Positions 19,130-28,933 are shown, counted from the stretch's first letter. The stretch: DNA of 64,000 nucleotides from an uncultured Pelagibacteraceae bacterium (GCA_902514665.1 CABXRS010000004.1:1-64000), one strand, 5' to 3'. The notes: generated by a model not told the origin, from the letters alone. Translations and numbers: made by a program.

Positions 19130-20224
19130 ATGCTTATAGAACAATTTGATACAGGGTTAAAATCTAAGAAAGATATAAAGGATATTAATCTTTCTCCAAA
19201 AGAAAATTACAAAAATAAGCTCTTTGTGAGAAATGAACTAAAAAAAATTTTTTACAATAAAAATAAAAATTTAGAAAAAAATTTACAAATACTCTTTGAT
19301 AAAGATTTAAAAGTAAATTGTTTTCACCCAATTAATGAATTTGATAGTATAGAAAATTTAAAAAGCAAATTTTTTGAACCTTTGTTTAAAGCATTTCCAG
19401 ATATAGAAAAAAGAGAATTAATAGTTGTTGGTGGTGCTTTTAGGGACAAGATTCAAGTGGGGTCAATTTCAATACTATCTGGAATATTCAAAAATCCTTG
19501 GCTCGGAGTTAATCCAAATTTTAAAATGATAAACTTAAGATGCTGTGAAATTCATGAAATTAAAAATGGAAAAATAATTGAAAGCCATATTCTTATAGAT
19601 ACCCTAGATTTTATTAGACAATTGGGCATTTGGCCCATTAATAAATCTAGAGGGTCTGAAGGTTCGTGGCTAGGTCCATACAATACAGACGGGTTAGATT
19701 TTTATGAGGAAGATTTAAATGTTTCAAAAAATAATTTGAGACAAGCAATGGAAATGAATAGAAGTTTAAATTATAAGCCAGAATTAGAAAATTTAACTGA
19801 TCAAGAATTAAAACAGAGACTTTTAAGTCATCCACAAAAAGAATTTTGGCATAAAGATATGATTTGGTATGGGCCGTGTGGGATTGGGACATCTAGAAGT
19901 CTAGAGGGATTTATAGACATGCATCAATTACCATTTAGAAAGTCGTTTAGTCAGAGGGATTACTTCAAATTAGGCCATTATTGTGAAATAGGAGATGGAA
20001 AATTTTCTCTTTGCGCTGGATGGCACAGCTTAGATGCAAATTATGGAAAAAATGATTGGCTAGGTTATTCTGCTGAAAACCAAAATGTTACAATGAGAGT
20101 CATGGATTTCTACCATCATGATGAAGGAAAAATTAGAGAGAATTGGGTGCCTATAGACATAGCACATATATTAAAACAAATTGGTGTTGATATATTTCAA
20201 CTAGTTAAAAATAATAATGTCTAA
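19130..20224 (+). CDS. Tandem SnoaL-like protein
   Basis: Two SnoaL-like halves, each ending IxxTLDFIRQLGIWPI / VPIDIAHILKQIGVDIF. Confidence 0.7.
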   Translation: MLIEQFDTGLKSKKDIKDINLSPKENYKNKLFVRNELKKIFYNKNKNLEKNLQILFDKDLKVNCFHPINEFDSIENLKSKFFEPLFKAFPDIEKRELIVVGGAFRDKIQVGSISILSGIFKNPWLGVNPNFKMINLRCCEIHEIKNGKIIESHILIDTLDFIRQLGIWPINKSRGSEGSWLGPYNTDGLDFYEEDLNVSKNNLRQAMEMNRSLNYKPELENLTDQELKQRLLSHPQKEFWHKDMIWYGPCGIGTSRSLEGFIDMHQLPFRKSFSQRDYFKLGHYCEIGDGKFSLCAGWHSLDANYGKNDWLGYSAENQNVTMRVMDFYHHDEGKIRENWVPIDIAHILKQIGVDIFQLVKNNNV

Positions 20225-21272
20225 TATTAAATTTACCAATATTCATAAATCCTTTGGATCAAATAAAATTATTAATAATTTTAATCTAGAGGGTAAAGAG
20301 GATGAATTTTTAGTTTTGGTTGGTCCGTCAGGTTGTGGAAAGTCTACTTTGTTAAGAATGATTGCAGGATTGGAGCAGATAGATGAAGGTGAAATATATA
20401 TTAATGACCAATTAGTTAATGAATTACACCCCTCAAAAAGAGAAACAGCAATGGTTTTTCAATCATATGCTTTGTATCCACATATGAATGTATTCGAAAA
20501 TATGTCTTTTGGTCTTAAAATAGAAAAGCGACCAAAGGAAGAAATTGAAAAAAAAGTAATGCAGGCTGCAAAAATTTTAAAAATTGAGGAGCTGCTCGAG
20601 AGAAGACCAAAACAACTTTCTGGTGGCCAAAGACAAAGGGTTGCAATTGGAAGAGCCATAACAAGAAATCCTAAGATTTTTTTATTTGATGAACCATTAT
20701 CCAACCTTGACGCTGCACTTAGAGCTGAAATGAGGGTTGAAATCTCCAAACTACATAATCAAATTAAAACTAATATGATTTATGTAACGCATGATCAGGT
20801 AGAAGCAATGACACTAGCTGATAGAATAGTTATATTAAATCATGGCAATATTGAACAGGTAGGCACACCTGATGAAATTTACAGTGATCCTGCTAATATT
20901 TTTGTAGCTCAATTTATTGGAACTCCAAAAATGAATATACTTAAAATAACTAGTGAATATATAATCTCAAATAATGAAATTAATTTTTTAGGTAATAAAG
21001 TTAAACTAGACAAATTAAATTTTTCTAAAAAAGACTATTACCTAGGCATAAGACCTGAACATTTTAATGTATCAGAAAATAATGAATATAGTTTCAATCC
21101 AAAAGTAGATTTAATTGAAAATTTAGGTAATGAAAAAATTGCTTATATTAAAATAGATCAATATGAAATAAGTGCTAAAATATCTAGCAAACACAATATA
21201 GAGAATTCAATCGGCTTTAATTCTAAAGATATTTTTGTTTTTGATGAAACTGGAAATAGAATTAAATCTTAA
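20217..21272 (+). CDS. ABC transporter ATP-binding protein (MalK/UgpC-like)
   Basis: Walker A GPSGCGKST, LSGGQRQRVAIGRA, Walker B IFLFDEPLSNLD; C-terminal TOBE region. Confidence 0.95.
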   Translation: MSNIKFTNIHKSFGSNKIINNFNLEGKEDEFLVLVGPSGCGKSTLLRMIAGLEQIDEGEIYINDQLVNELHPSKRETAMVFQSYALYPHMNVFENMSFGLKIEKRPKEEIEKKVMQAAKILKIEELLERRPKQLSGGQRQRVAIGRAITRNPKIFLFDEPLSNLDAALRAEMRVEISKLHNQIKTNMIYVTHDQVEAMTLADRIVILNHGNIEQVGTPDEIYSDPANIFVAQFIGTPKMNILKITSEYIISNNEINFLGNKVKLDKLNFSKKDYYLGIRPEHFNVSENNEYSFNPKVDLIENLGNEKIAYIKIDQYEISAKISSKHNIENSIGFNSKDIFVFDETGNRIKS

Positions 21273-22555
21273 TTTTGAAAGCCATATTTTCTTAATCTAG
21301 CATCACCAGTTCTTGCATGAGCCTCCATACCTTCGTATCTTGATATTCTTGCACAAGCTGCTCCTACAGTTTTTGTAGACTCCTTCGACATTCTTTGAAA
21401 ACTCAGAGTTTTTATAAATTTACCAACAAATAATCCTCCCGTATATCTACCTGCACCCTTAGTTGGTAGAATATGGTTGGTTCCTGAACATTTATCACCA
21501 TAAGCAACTGTTGTTTCTTCACCAATAAATAGCGATCCATAATTTTTTAATCTTTTGTGGTACCACTCCAGGTTTTGAGTTTGTACTTCCAAGTGTTCAG
21601 GTGCATACTCGTCACTGATGGTAGCAATTTCCTCATCAGTGTCACATAAAATAACTTCCCCATAATCTCTCCATGCAGCACCAGCGTTTTCTCTCGGTAA
21701 ATCTGGAAGTTCTGCAATTAATTCTGGAACTCGTTTAATAACATAATCTGCAATTCTTTTACTTTTTGTATAAAGCCATGCTGGTGAGTTATATCCGTGT
21801 TCAGCTTGACCAACTAAGTCAACTGCAACAAGTTCTTCGTCAGCTTTATCATCAGCTATTACTGCAATCTCAGTTGGTCCTGCAAATAAATCAATTCCAA
21901 CCTTTCCAAATAAAATTCTTTTTGCTTCTGCTACAAATTGATTTCCTGGTCCAACTAACATGTCCGCAGGTTCATTACCAAATAAGCCGTTTGTCATTGC
22001 TGCAATAGCTTGTACACCACCAAGGTTTAATATTGAGTCTGCACCACAAAGATCAGCAGTGTAAACAATAGAGGGGTGAACTCCTACACCTGGTTTTGGT
22101 GAGCTAGCAACAATTATGTTTTTTACTCCAGCTACTTTAGCTGTTGTAACACTCATTACGGCTGACGCGATATGAGCATATCTACCTGCTGGCACATAGC
22201 AACCCGCGGTGTTAACTGGTATTAATTTTTGGCCAGCAAATAAACCATCTGATAATTCTACCTCAAAATCTTGACCATAATTCTTTAATTGTGCCTCAGC
22301 AAATTTTCTAACTCTTTCATGAGAAAACTGAATATCATCTTTTGTTTTTTGATCTAAATTTTTTTTAATCTCCTCAATTTTTTCTTTTGAAACAACTACA
22401 TCTCCCTCATATTTATCAAATTTTTTTGAAAGTGCTTTACAACCTTCTTCTTTAGTTTTTTCTATATCTTTGAGAATATTTTCAACAATTTCCCTGGTCT
22501 TAGTATCATCTGTTGAAGATGTTTTTGGAGATTTTTTTAAATACGTTATTGCCAT
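21269..22555 (-). CDS. Histidinol-dehydrogenase-family protein, likely HpsN-type sulfopropanediol 3-dehydrogenase
   Basis: HisD family signature (AGPTEIAVIADD..DEELVAVDLVGQAEHG). N-terminal ITYLKKS and overall pattern resemble HpsN more than biosynthetic HisD. Confidence 0.7.
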   Translation of the reverse strand: MAITYLKKSPKTSSTDDTKTREIVENILKDIEKTKEEGCKALSKKFDKYEGDVVVSKEKIEEIKKNLDQKTKDDIQFSHERVRKFAEAQLKNYGQDFEVELSDGLFAGQKLIPVNTAGCYVPAGRYAHIASAVMSVTTAKVAGVKNIIVASSPKPGVGVHPSIVYTADLCGADSILNLGGVQAIAAMTNGLFGNEPADMLVGPGNQFVAEAKRILFGKVGIDLFAGPTEIAVIADDKADEELVAVDLVGQAEHGYNSPAWLYTKSKRIADYVIKRVPELIAELPDLPRENAGAAWRDYGEVILCDTDEEIATISDEYAPEHLEVQTQNLEWYHKRLKNYGSLFIGEETTVAYGDKCSGTNHILPTKGAGRYTGGLFVGKFIKTLSFQRMSKESTKTVGAACARISRYEGMEAHARTGDARLRKYGFQN

Positions 22556-22615
22556 TATATTTATCTAAATAAATTACTTACTTAAATGAATTTAATAAAA
22601 ATATCAATGAAACAA

Positions 22616-23527
22616 TTAGTCAAGAGCAACCACTGCAGCAGCAATAGAAGCTAATCTTGCTGGAGCTTCATCAGATCTACTTGTAATTACAACTGGAACT
22701 TTGCCACCAATTACAACACCAGCTGCACAAGCACCCATAAAATAGATCATCATTTTTACTAAAGCGTTTCCTGCTTCAACACTAGGAACTAACAGAACAT
22801 CTGCTTCTCCTGCTACTGAATTTTTTATACCTTTAATGTTTGCCGATTTTTTGGAGATACTATTATCAAAAGCTAATGGTCCAAACACATCAGCATTTAA
22901 ATTTTCTTTTTCTACTAATTTTGTGAGTTCTGCTGCCTCTAATGAGGTAGGCACACTTTCAATTACTTCTTCTGTTGCTGATAATATAGATACTTTTGGT
23001 CGAGAGATACCAATTCTGTGCGAGAAGTCTACGACGTTCTTAAGAATGTGCATTTTTGTTTTGATATTAGGCAATACATTTAAAGCACCATCAGTAATAA
23101 TTAGTGGAGCATCTTCTTTCGCAATAGTCATGTGCCATATATGACTTAATCGAGTTTTACCCATTAAATTATATTCACGCTTTAGTACTTCTTTCATTAA
23201 AATGTCAGTATGAATATGACCTTTAACAATAATCTTTACTTTATCTTTACTTGCTAGTTTAGCTGCTATAGAGGCTGTATTGTTTTCTACAGGTTCATCA
23301 ATAATTTCATATTGAGAAATATCCCATTTTAAATCTTCAGCACATTTTTGAATTTCTTTTTGGTCTCCAATAAAAATTGGCTCTATTAAATTTTCTTTAA
23401 CCGCATCCTGAGCAGAAAGCATTGGCAAGGGCATTCCTGCATTTACAACTGCTGCTTTAACACCTTTTTTTTTATGCGCTACATCAAGCAGATTATTAGG
23501 ACAAATAATTTCTTTATTTGAGAGCAT
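22616..23527 (-). CDS. Phosphate acetyl/butyryltransferase family protein
   Basis: DGALNVLPNIKTKMHILKNVVDF...GPLAFDNSISKKSA...VLLVPSVEAGN. Confidence 0.88.
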   Translation of the reverse strand: MLSNKEIICPNNLLDVAHKKKGVKAAVVNAGMPLPMLSAQDAVKENLIEPIFIGDQKEIQKCAEDLKWDISQYEIIDEPVENNTASIAAKLASKDKVKIIVKGHIHTDILMKEVLKREYNLMGKTRLSHIWHMTIAKEDAPLIITDGALNVLPNIKTKMHILKNVVDFSHRIGISRPKVSILSATEEVIESVPTSLEAAELTKLVEKENLNADVFGPLAFDNSISKKSANIKGIKNSVAGEADVLLVPSVEAGNALVKMMIYFMGACAAGVVIGGKVPVVITSRSDEAPARLASIAAAVVALD

Positions 23528-23613
23528 TTGCTACAAATATGTGAAAATAATCTCCATGTACATAGAAAAATATTTTAATATCTTTAAGTTATAATTTTAT
23601 ATGTTTACTAAGA

Positions 23614-24459
23614 ATGGAAATAGTTACTAAAATTGCACCGATAGTTTTAGCCCTAATCATGCTAGGATTAGGTCTTGGGCTTTCAATTAAAGATTTTACA
23701 AGAATATTAAGAACACCAAGAGATTTTATTGTAGGTTTTTTATCTCAATTAATTTTGTTACCAATTGTAGCTTTAATTATTGCACTAAGTCTTGATCTTC
23801 CTTCTGCTATAGCGGTTGGTCTAATGATAATTGCTGCTGCACCTGGTGGCGTTACTTCAAATGTTTTAACCAAATTCGCTAATGGTGATGTAGCTTTATC
23901 TATTTCTTTAACTGCAGTAACTAGTTTAGTTTGTATAATTAGTATTCCAATAATTGTAATTAATTCTGCAAATATCTTGGGAGTTACTATTGCAAAAGAA
24001 ATTTCAGTAATCGGTATTGCTTTGAAAATGGCATTAGTGGTTACAGTCCCTGTAATTATTGGAATGATTATAAGAGGTTTTGCTGAAAATTTTATTTTAT
24101 CTAAAATCAATTTAATTAATAAATTAACAGGATGGTTGTTTGTAATCGTATTTATTGCAATATGGATTGAAGAAAAAGATAATATTTTTACCTATCTTGC
24201 TCAGGCAGGTTTAGCAGTATTAATTTTAAATGTTGTTATGATGGTATTAGCATACTTTATTGCTAAAAAGTTTGTATCAGGAGCAGCACAACAAAAATGT
24301 ATAGCATTAGAGTGCGGTCTGCAGAATGGAACTTTAGCGGTGTTTGTTGCAACATTAATATTTGATGAGGTAGTCTATATAGTGCCAACAGGAGCCTATG
24401 CACTGCTAATGTATATAACTGGATTTATTTTTATTTATATCTTAAGAAAAAATAATTAA
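23614..24459 (+). CDS. Bile acid:sodium symporter (BASS) family transporter
   Basis: MIIAAAPGGVTSNVLTKFANGDVALSISLTAVTSL and ALECGLQNGTLAVFVA motifs. Confidence 0.92.
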   Translation: MEIVTKIAPIVLALIMLGLGLGLSIKDFTRILRTPRDFIVGFLSQLILLPIVALIIALSLDLPSAIAVGLMIIAAAPGGVTSNVLTKFANGDVALSISLTAVTSLVCIISIPIIVINSANILGVTIAKEISVIGIALKMALVVTVPVIIGMIIRGFAENFILSKINLINKLTGWLFVIVFIAIWIEEKDNIFTYLAQAGLAVLILNVVMMVLAYFIAKKFVSGAAQQKCIALECGLQNGTLAVFVATLIFDEVVYIVPTGAYALLMYITGFIFIYILRKNN

Positions 24460-25482
24460 TTATCTCAAGTAACTAGGAATAAAGTCGTCATCTTGCTCTT
24501 TACTCGAATCTATAATTTTAATTTGATTAAATACTTTAAAAATAAAATTACTTAAGCTTTTAATATTTGCATCTTGTAATTCAGAACTTCGTTTTAAATT
24601 TGTACCTTTAATATTTATAAAAAGAAGTTTTTTTTCATTAATAGTTATATAATTATTTTTAATTAAAAATTTTAATTTTCTAACAACGGTTGGCCTTGGA
24701 ATTCCTGTAATATCAGACAAAGACATTGCATTCATACCTCTCTCATCTGAACCCATAACTTTTTTTTGATATGTTTTTAAATTTAAGTCCTTTACTTTGA
24801 AGCTCTTATTTTCAGATGCATTAAGCATTACTAAAATTCCAATACACATAGTTTCCAAATCTTTTACTTCTTCTCTCCACCTGTTGGTATAAACAAATAT
24901 AAATTTATAAAACTGATACCAGCAAAAAGAGAAGTTTTGTTTAATTGAGGATGATATCTGATCAATGTTAAAGATTTTTTCTCCTAATTTTTCATTTTTT
25001 AATATTTTGTTAAATTCGAATAATAAAGCACTTATATCTTTTATAGTATCTTTTCCGTTTGATATAGAAAGTGCAGATCTATCGATAAATATTTTCTTTC
25101 CATTTTTTTTAATTATATTTTTTTTTTCTAATTCTATAACTTTTCTTCTCACGCTTTCTTTAGGAATTTGAAGATCTTTTGAAATATCGCTAATGTTTAT
25201 TTTGTCGATTTCTAGCGACCTATCTTTGTAAAAAGTGTCATAACTTACAATTAATCCATTTCTCCTGAAAATGATTAAATCTTTGTTAATTAGGTAAAGT
25301 AAAATCAAATATTTATCTATATCGTTTTGAACACCGTAAGCTCTTATTAACCAATTACTTATCATGGCATAATAATAGGGAGCTAATTTGCTAAAATTAT
25401 TACCAATAACTTTAAAAATTTCTTTCTCATCAATTTGAGCCGAAACGCTAGGTACTATTACCATTGTTATCTCCTGACCCAC
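24460..25482 (-). CDS. Putative transcriptional regulator with two winged-HTH-like segments
   Basis: ISDISKDLQIPKESVRRKVIELEKKNII and LSDITGIPRPTVVRKLKFLIKNNYI. Confidence 0.65.
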   Translation of the reverse strand: MGQEITMVIVPSVSAQIDEKEIFKVIGNNFSKLAPYYYAMISNWLIRAYGVQNDIDKYLILLYLINKDLIIFRRNGLIVSYDTFYKDRSLEIDKINISDISKDLQIPKESVRRKVIELEKKNIIKKNGKKIFIDRSALSISNGKDTIKDISALLFEFNKILKNEKLGEKIFNIDQISSSIKQNFSFCWYQFYKFIFVYTNRWREEVKDLETMCIGILVMLNASENKSFKVKDLNLKTYQKKVMGSDERGMNAMSLSDITGIPRPTVVRKLKFLIKNNYITINEKKLLFINIKGTNLKRSSELQDANIKSLSNFIFKVFNQIKIIDSSKEQDDDFIPSYLR

Positions 25483-25566
25483 TTTGAACTATTACACATC
25501 GAATAGCAACCCAAATTGGACTCACGCTATATATCAAATTTTAACACCTCGTGATTTAATGGGCTA

Positions 25567-25764
25567 ATGAATAATGAAGGCTTAAATAGAACATCCCACG
25601 TTGTTGATGACCCTACTCAAGAAACTGAGGCTCCTCTTAGAGTGAACGTGGATGTTCTTAAGCAAAGACTAAGTGAACAAAAGAGAAAAGAACGAGTAAA
25701 ACGTACAATTATTTTATCTACAGTTGTTGTATCATTAGGTGCTTTGACTGTATTAACTTATTAA
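25567..25764 (+). CDS. Small tail-anchored hypothetical protein
   Basis: 65 aa; charged N-terminus then one C-terminal TM segment; similar layout to 37891..38091. Confidence 0.6.
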   Translation: MNNEGLNRTSHVVDDPTQETEAPLRVNVDVLKQRLSEQKRKERVKRTIILSTVVVSLGALTVLTY

Positions 25765-26757
25765 AGTTTCCAAGTCTTTTTTAATTATATTTGAAATAGA
25801 AATTTCTTTTTTAAGATTATTTTTATATCTATAAAACTTATTTTGTCCTGGATACATTATTTCTTTTACCCCTTTAATTTTTGGAAGTTTTTTAATTGTA
25901 TAAATATTATCTTTTATTCTTTGATTATAATTTTTTTGAAATAAATTAGCTTTAAATGTTATAAATAAATGTCCAATATTTTGTGGTCCAGAAAAATCAT
26001 CAAAAGGATCTTTAACTCTTCCCGCATGATTTCCACCTGTAATTACTCCACTTAAAATGTCTACCATCCAAGCAAGGCCTGATCCTCTAAATCCTGCAAT
26101 TGGTAGCTGAACACCTTTTAAGGCTTTTTTTGCATCAATAGTTGGTTTACCAAAGTTATCCAAAGCAACACCTTCAGGGATTTTTTGATTGTTCCTTGCG
26201 GCAACTCTTATTTTACCTCTATTAATCAATGAGATTGAGGTATCTAATATAAAAGGAATTTCGGTTCCAGTCGGAGTTCCAAAACATATAGGGTTTGTTC
26301 CAAATAAACTTTTTAATGCACCATGTGGTGCAACAGCAGGTGGTGCATTAGTATAAATCATAGTAATCAAATTTTTTTTAACTGCTTGCTCAGCGTAATA
26401 ACCTGATAATCCATAATGTCCACTTCCTTTGATTGCAACCATACCAATACCTGTTTTCTGCGCATGTTTAATAGCTATCTTTATTCCAAGATCAGCAGCA
26501 ACAAATCCTATACTGTTGTTTGCATCAATATGGGAGACAGATTGAGAAATTTTCTTAATTTTTATTTTTGGTTTTGGATTAATAATTTTTTTTGAAATTC
26601 TATCACAATACATCTTAACTCTAGATAACCCATGACTATGAGCACCAACTAATTCTGCATTGATTATTGCTTCGGTGCATATTTTTGAATGTGCAGAACT
26701 AAGTTTATACTTTTTAAAAATGATCTTTAGCTTTTTTCTTAGTATTTCTATTTTCAT
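25753..26757 (-). CDS. Ldh2/malate/ureidoglycolate/sulfolactate dehydrogenase family oxidoreductase
   Basis: SHGLSRVKMYCDRI...GSGHYGLSGYYAEQA...SLFGTNPICFGTPTG...GFRGSGLAWMVDILSGVITGG. Confidence 0.9.
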   Translation of the reverse strand: MKIEILRKKLKIIFKKYKLSSAHSKICTEAIINAELVGAHSHGLSRVKMYCDRISKKIINPKPKIKIKKISQSVSHIDANNSIGFVAADLGIKIAIKHAQKTGIGMVAIKGSGHYGLSGYYAEQAVKKNLITMIYTNAPPAVAPHGALKSLFGTNPICFGTPTGTEIPFILDTSISLINRGKIRVAARNNQKIPEGVALDNFGKPTIDAKKALKGVQLPIAGFRGSGLAWMVDILSGVITGGNHAGRVKDPFDDFSGPQNIGHLFITFKANLFQKNYNQRIKDNIYTIKKLPKIKGVKEIMYPGQNKFYRYKNNLKKEISISNIIKKDLETLIS

Positions 26758-26774
26758 TTAAAAATTTTAGAAAT

Positions 26775-27833
26775 TTATAACTCATAAGAACTATAATTAA
26801 TCAATTCTTTTATTATTTTCTTTGTATTATATTTCTGTCTCCATTTTGGGTAATGCTTTTTAAACTTGTTAAGGTTAGAAATATACCAAATATGATCTCC
26901 AACCCTAGGTGTTTTTAGAATTTTTCTTTTTATTTTTATTTTTGTTATATCCTCAACAATACTCAAGGCTTCTAATATTGAGCAGTTTGAGTATCTGCCG
27001 CCCCCCATGTTGTAAACTTCACCAGATCTTGGTTTTTTATAAAATTCCCAAAAACAATTTACCAGATCATTACTATGAAGGTTATCTCTTACTTGTTTTC
27101 CCTTATAACCAATAAGATTATATTTTTTTTGGATCAAACTTGATTTTACCAAGTAAGATAAAAAACCATGCAAACTAGCTCCACTATGATTTGGACCAGT
27201 AATACAGCCTCCTCTAAAACATACTGTTTTTAGACCTATATTTTTTCCATATTCTTGCACAATTAGATCTGCATATGTTTTAGACACACCAAAAAAACTA
27301 TGTGTAGCATTATCTATAGAAAAGCTTTCACTAATGCCTTTAAAGTTCTTATCTTTTTCGGATAGTTCCCACCTTGTTTTTTTTTCAAATATTTTGAGTT
27401 TATTTGGATTATCCCCATAAACTTTATTAGTAGACATAAATATGAATGGAGAGTCTGGACAGTATTTTTTAGTTAATTCCAAGAGATTTAAAGTTCCACT
27501 AGCATTAATACTAAAATCTAAAAATGGAAAATTTTTACCATAATCATGGGAAGGTTGAGCAGCACAGTGAACTATAACAGATATATTTTTTTTATATTTT
27601 TTAAATATTTTATTTAGTTTATCAAAACTTCTAATATCAATACTAAAATTTTTAAAATTTTTGTTTCTTTTTATTAAATTTTTCTTAACCCAAGTTGTAG
27701 ATGCATTATTACCAAAAAAAAATTTTCTATAATTATTATCAATTCCAATAACATCAAAACCCTTATCATGAAAAAAATTTACTGTTTCCGATCCAACTAA
27801 ACCAGTAGAGCCTGTAATAATTGCAAGAGACAT
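26775..27833 (-). CDS. NAD-dependent epimerase (CDP-paratose/tyvelose 2-epimerase-like)
   Basis: GSTGLVGSETVNFF Rossmann motif; IGIDNNYRKFFFG; SKTYADLIVQEY. Confidence 0.85.
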   Translation of the reverse strand: MSLAIITGSTGLVGSETVNFFHDKGFDVIGIDNNYRKFFFGNNASTTWVKKNLIKRNKNFKNFSIDIRSFDKLNKIFKKYKKNISVIVHCAAQPSHDYGKNFPFLDFSINASGTLNLLELTKKYCPDSPFIFMSTNKVYGDNPNKLKIFEKKTRWELSEKDKNFKGISESFSIDNATHSFFGVSKTYADLIVQEYGKNIGLKTVCFRGGCITGPNHSGASLHGFLSYLVKSSLIQKKYNLIGYKGKQVRDNLHSNDLVNCFWEFYKKPRSGEVYNMGGGRYSNCSILEALSIVEDITKIKIKRKILKTPRVGDHIWYISNLNKFKKHYPKWRQKYNTKKIIKELINYSSYEL

Positions 27834-28057
27834 TAAAAATATTTATTAGTTTTAATTTTATCTTTTTTTAACAATACACAAACATCACAAACAACCTTAA
27901 AGATAACTCTGAGAGTATTTTCTAGATTATAAGCTGGAATATAAGTTGATACTTTTTCTTTCATTACTTTAGCTAGAGTAAATATAAATTTTAATTAATG
28001 TTTTTTTTTTAAATTTCTTAATGTATCTTTTCATTATATTTAATAAGAACTAATTAT

Positions 28058-28933
28058 ATGAAAATTATTGATACTACAACTTATTTTGAGGAAGATCTTA
28101 TGATGAAATTAAGATTTAATATATTAGATCCTTATGTAGATAAGTTTATAGTTTCTGAAGCTACATTCTCACATAGTGGAAATAAAAAAGATATTAAATT
28201 TGATATAAAAAACTTTCCAAAATTTAGAGAAAAAATAGTTCACATTGTTCTTGATAAAGAACCAGAAAATTTAATAAAAAAAAATATATTAAGTAATTCA
28301 GATCTCAGATTGAATAGTATCAATAGAATAAGAGAACAAAGAAATTATATTTTTAAATATCTAGAAAATTTTTCGCCTAATGATTATATCATTCATAGTG
28401 ATAATGATGAAATACCAGATTTAAAAAATTTTGATTTACGAAAGAATAAAAAAAAATATGTAATTTTCAATCAAAAAATGTTTTATTATAAATTTAATTT
28501 ATCGCTACCCAATCTTGATTGGTTTGGATCAAAAGCTTGTAAATTAAAAAATTTAAAAAGTATTGACTTTTTAAGATCAATAAAAAATAAATCTTATCCT
28601 TTCTATAGAGTTGATACCTTTTTTTCTAATTTAAAACATCAAAGTGTAGAAATTGTAAATTCAGGTGGTTGGCATTTTTCCAATTTAAAAAATGTTGATG
28701 AACTTGAAAGAAAGTATCTAAACGATGAAAATCATGCAGAGTATTTTTTACAAGGTTATTCTAAAGAAACGATCAAATCCAATATTTTAAATAAAACAAT
28801 AAGTTATAATCACAAAGCTAAAAAAACTTCATCTGAAAGATTTCAACAGACAAAATTAAGTAAAATTAAATTAGATACTTTGCCAAGTTATTTACTAGAC
28901 AATCTTGAAGAGTACAGTCAGTGGATTGACTAA
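28058..28933 (+). CDS. Glycosyltransferase family 17-like protein
   Basis: ITYFEEDLMMKLRFNILDPYVDKFIVSEATFSHSG...REQRNYI...IIHSDNDEIPD...GGWHFSNL. Confidence 0.85.
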   Translation: MKIIDTTTYFEEDLMMKLRFNILDPYVDKFIVSEATFSHSGNKKDIKFDIKNFPKFREKIVHIVLDKEPENLIKKNILSNSDLRLNSINRIREQRNYIFKYLENFSPNDYIIHSDNDEIPDLKNFDLRKNKKKYVIFNQKMFYYKFNLSLPNLDWFGSKACKLKNLKSIDFLRSIKNKSYPFYRVDTFFSNLKHQSVEIVNSGGWHFSNLKNVDELERKYLNDENHAEYFLQGYSKETIKSNILNKTISYNHKAKKTSSERFQQTKLSKIKLDTLPSYLLDNLEEYSQWID

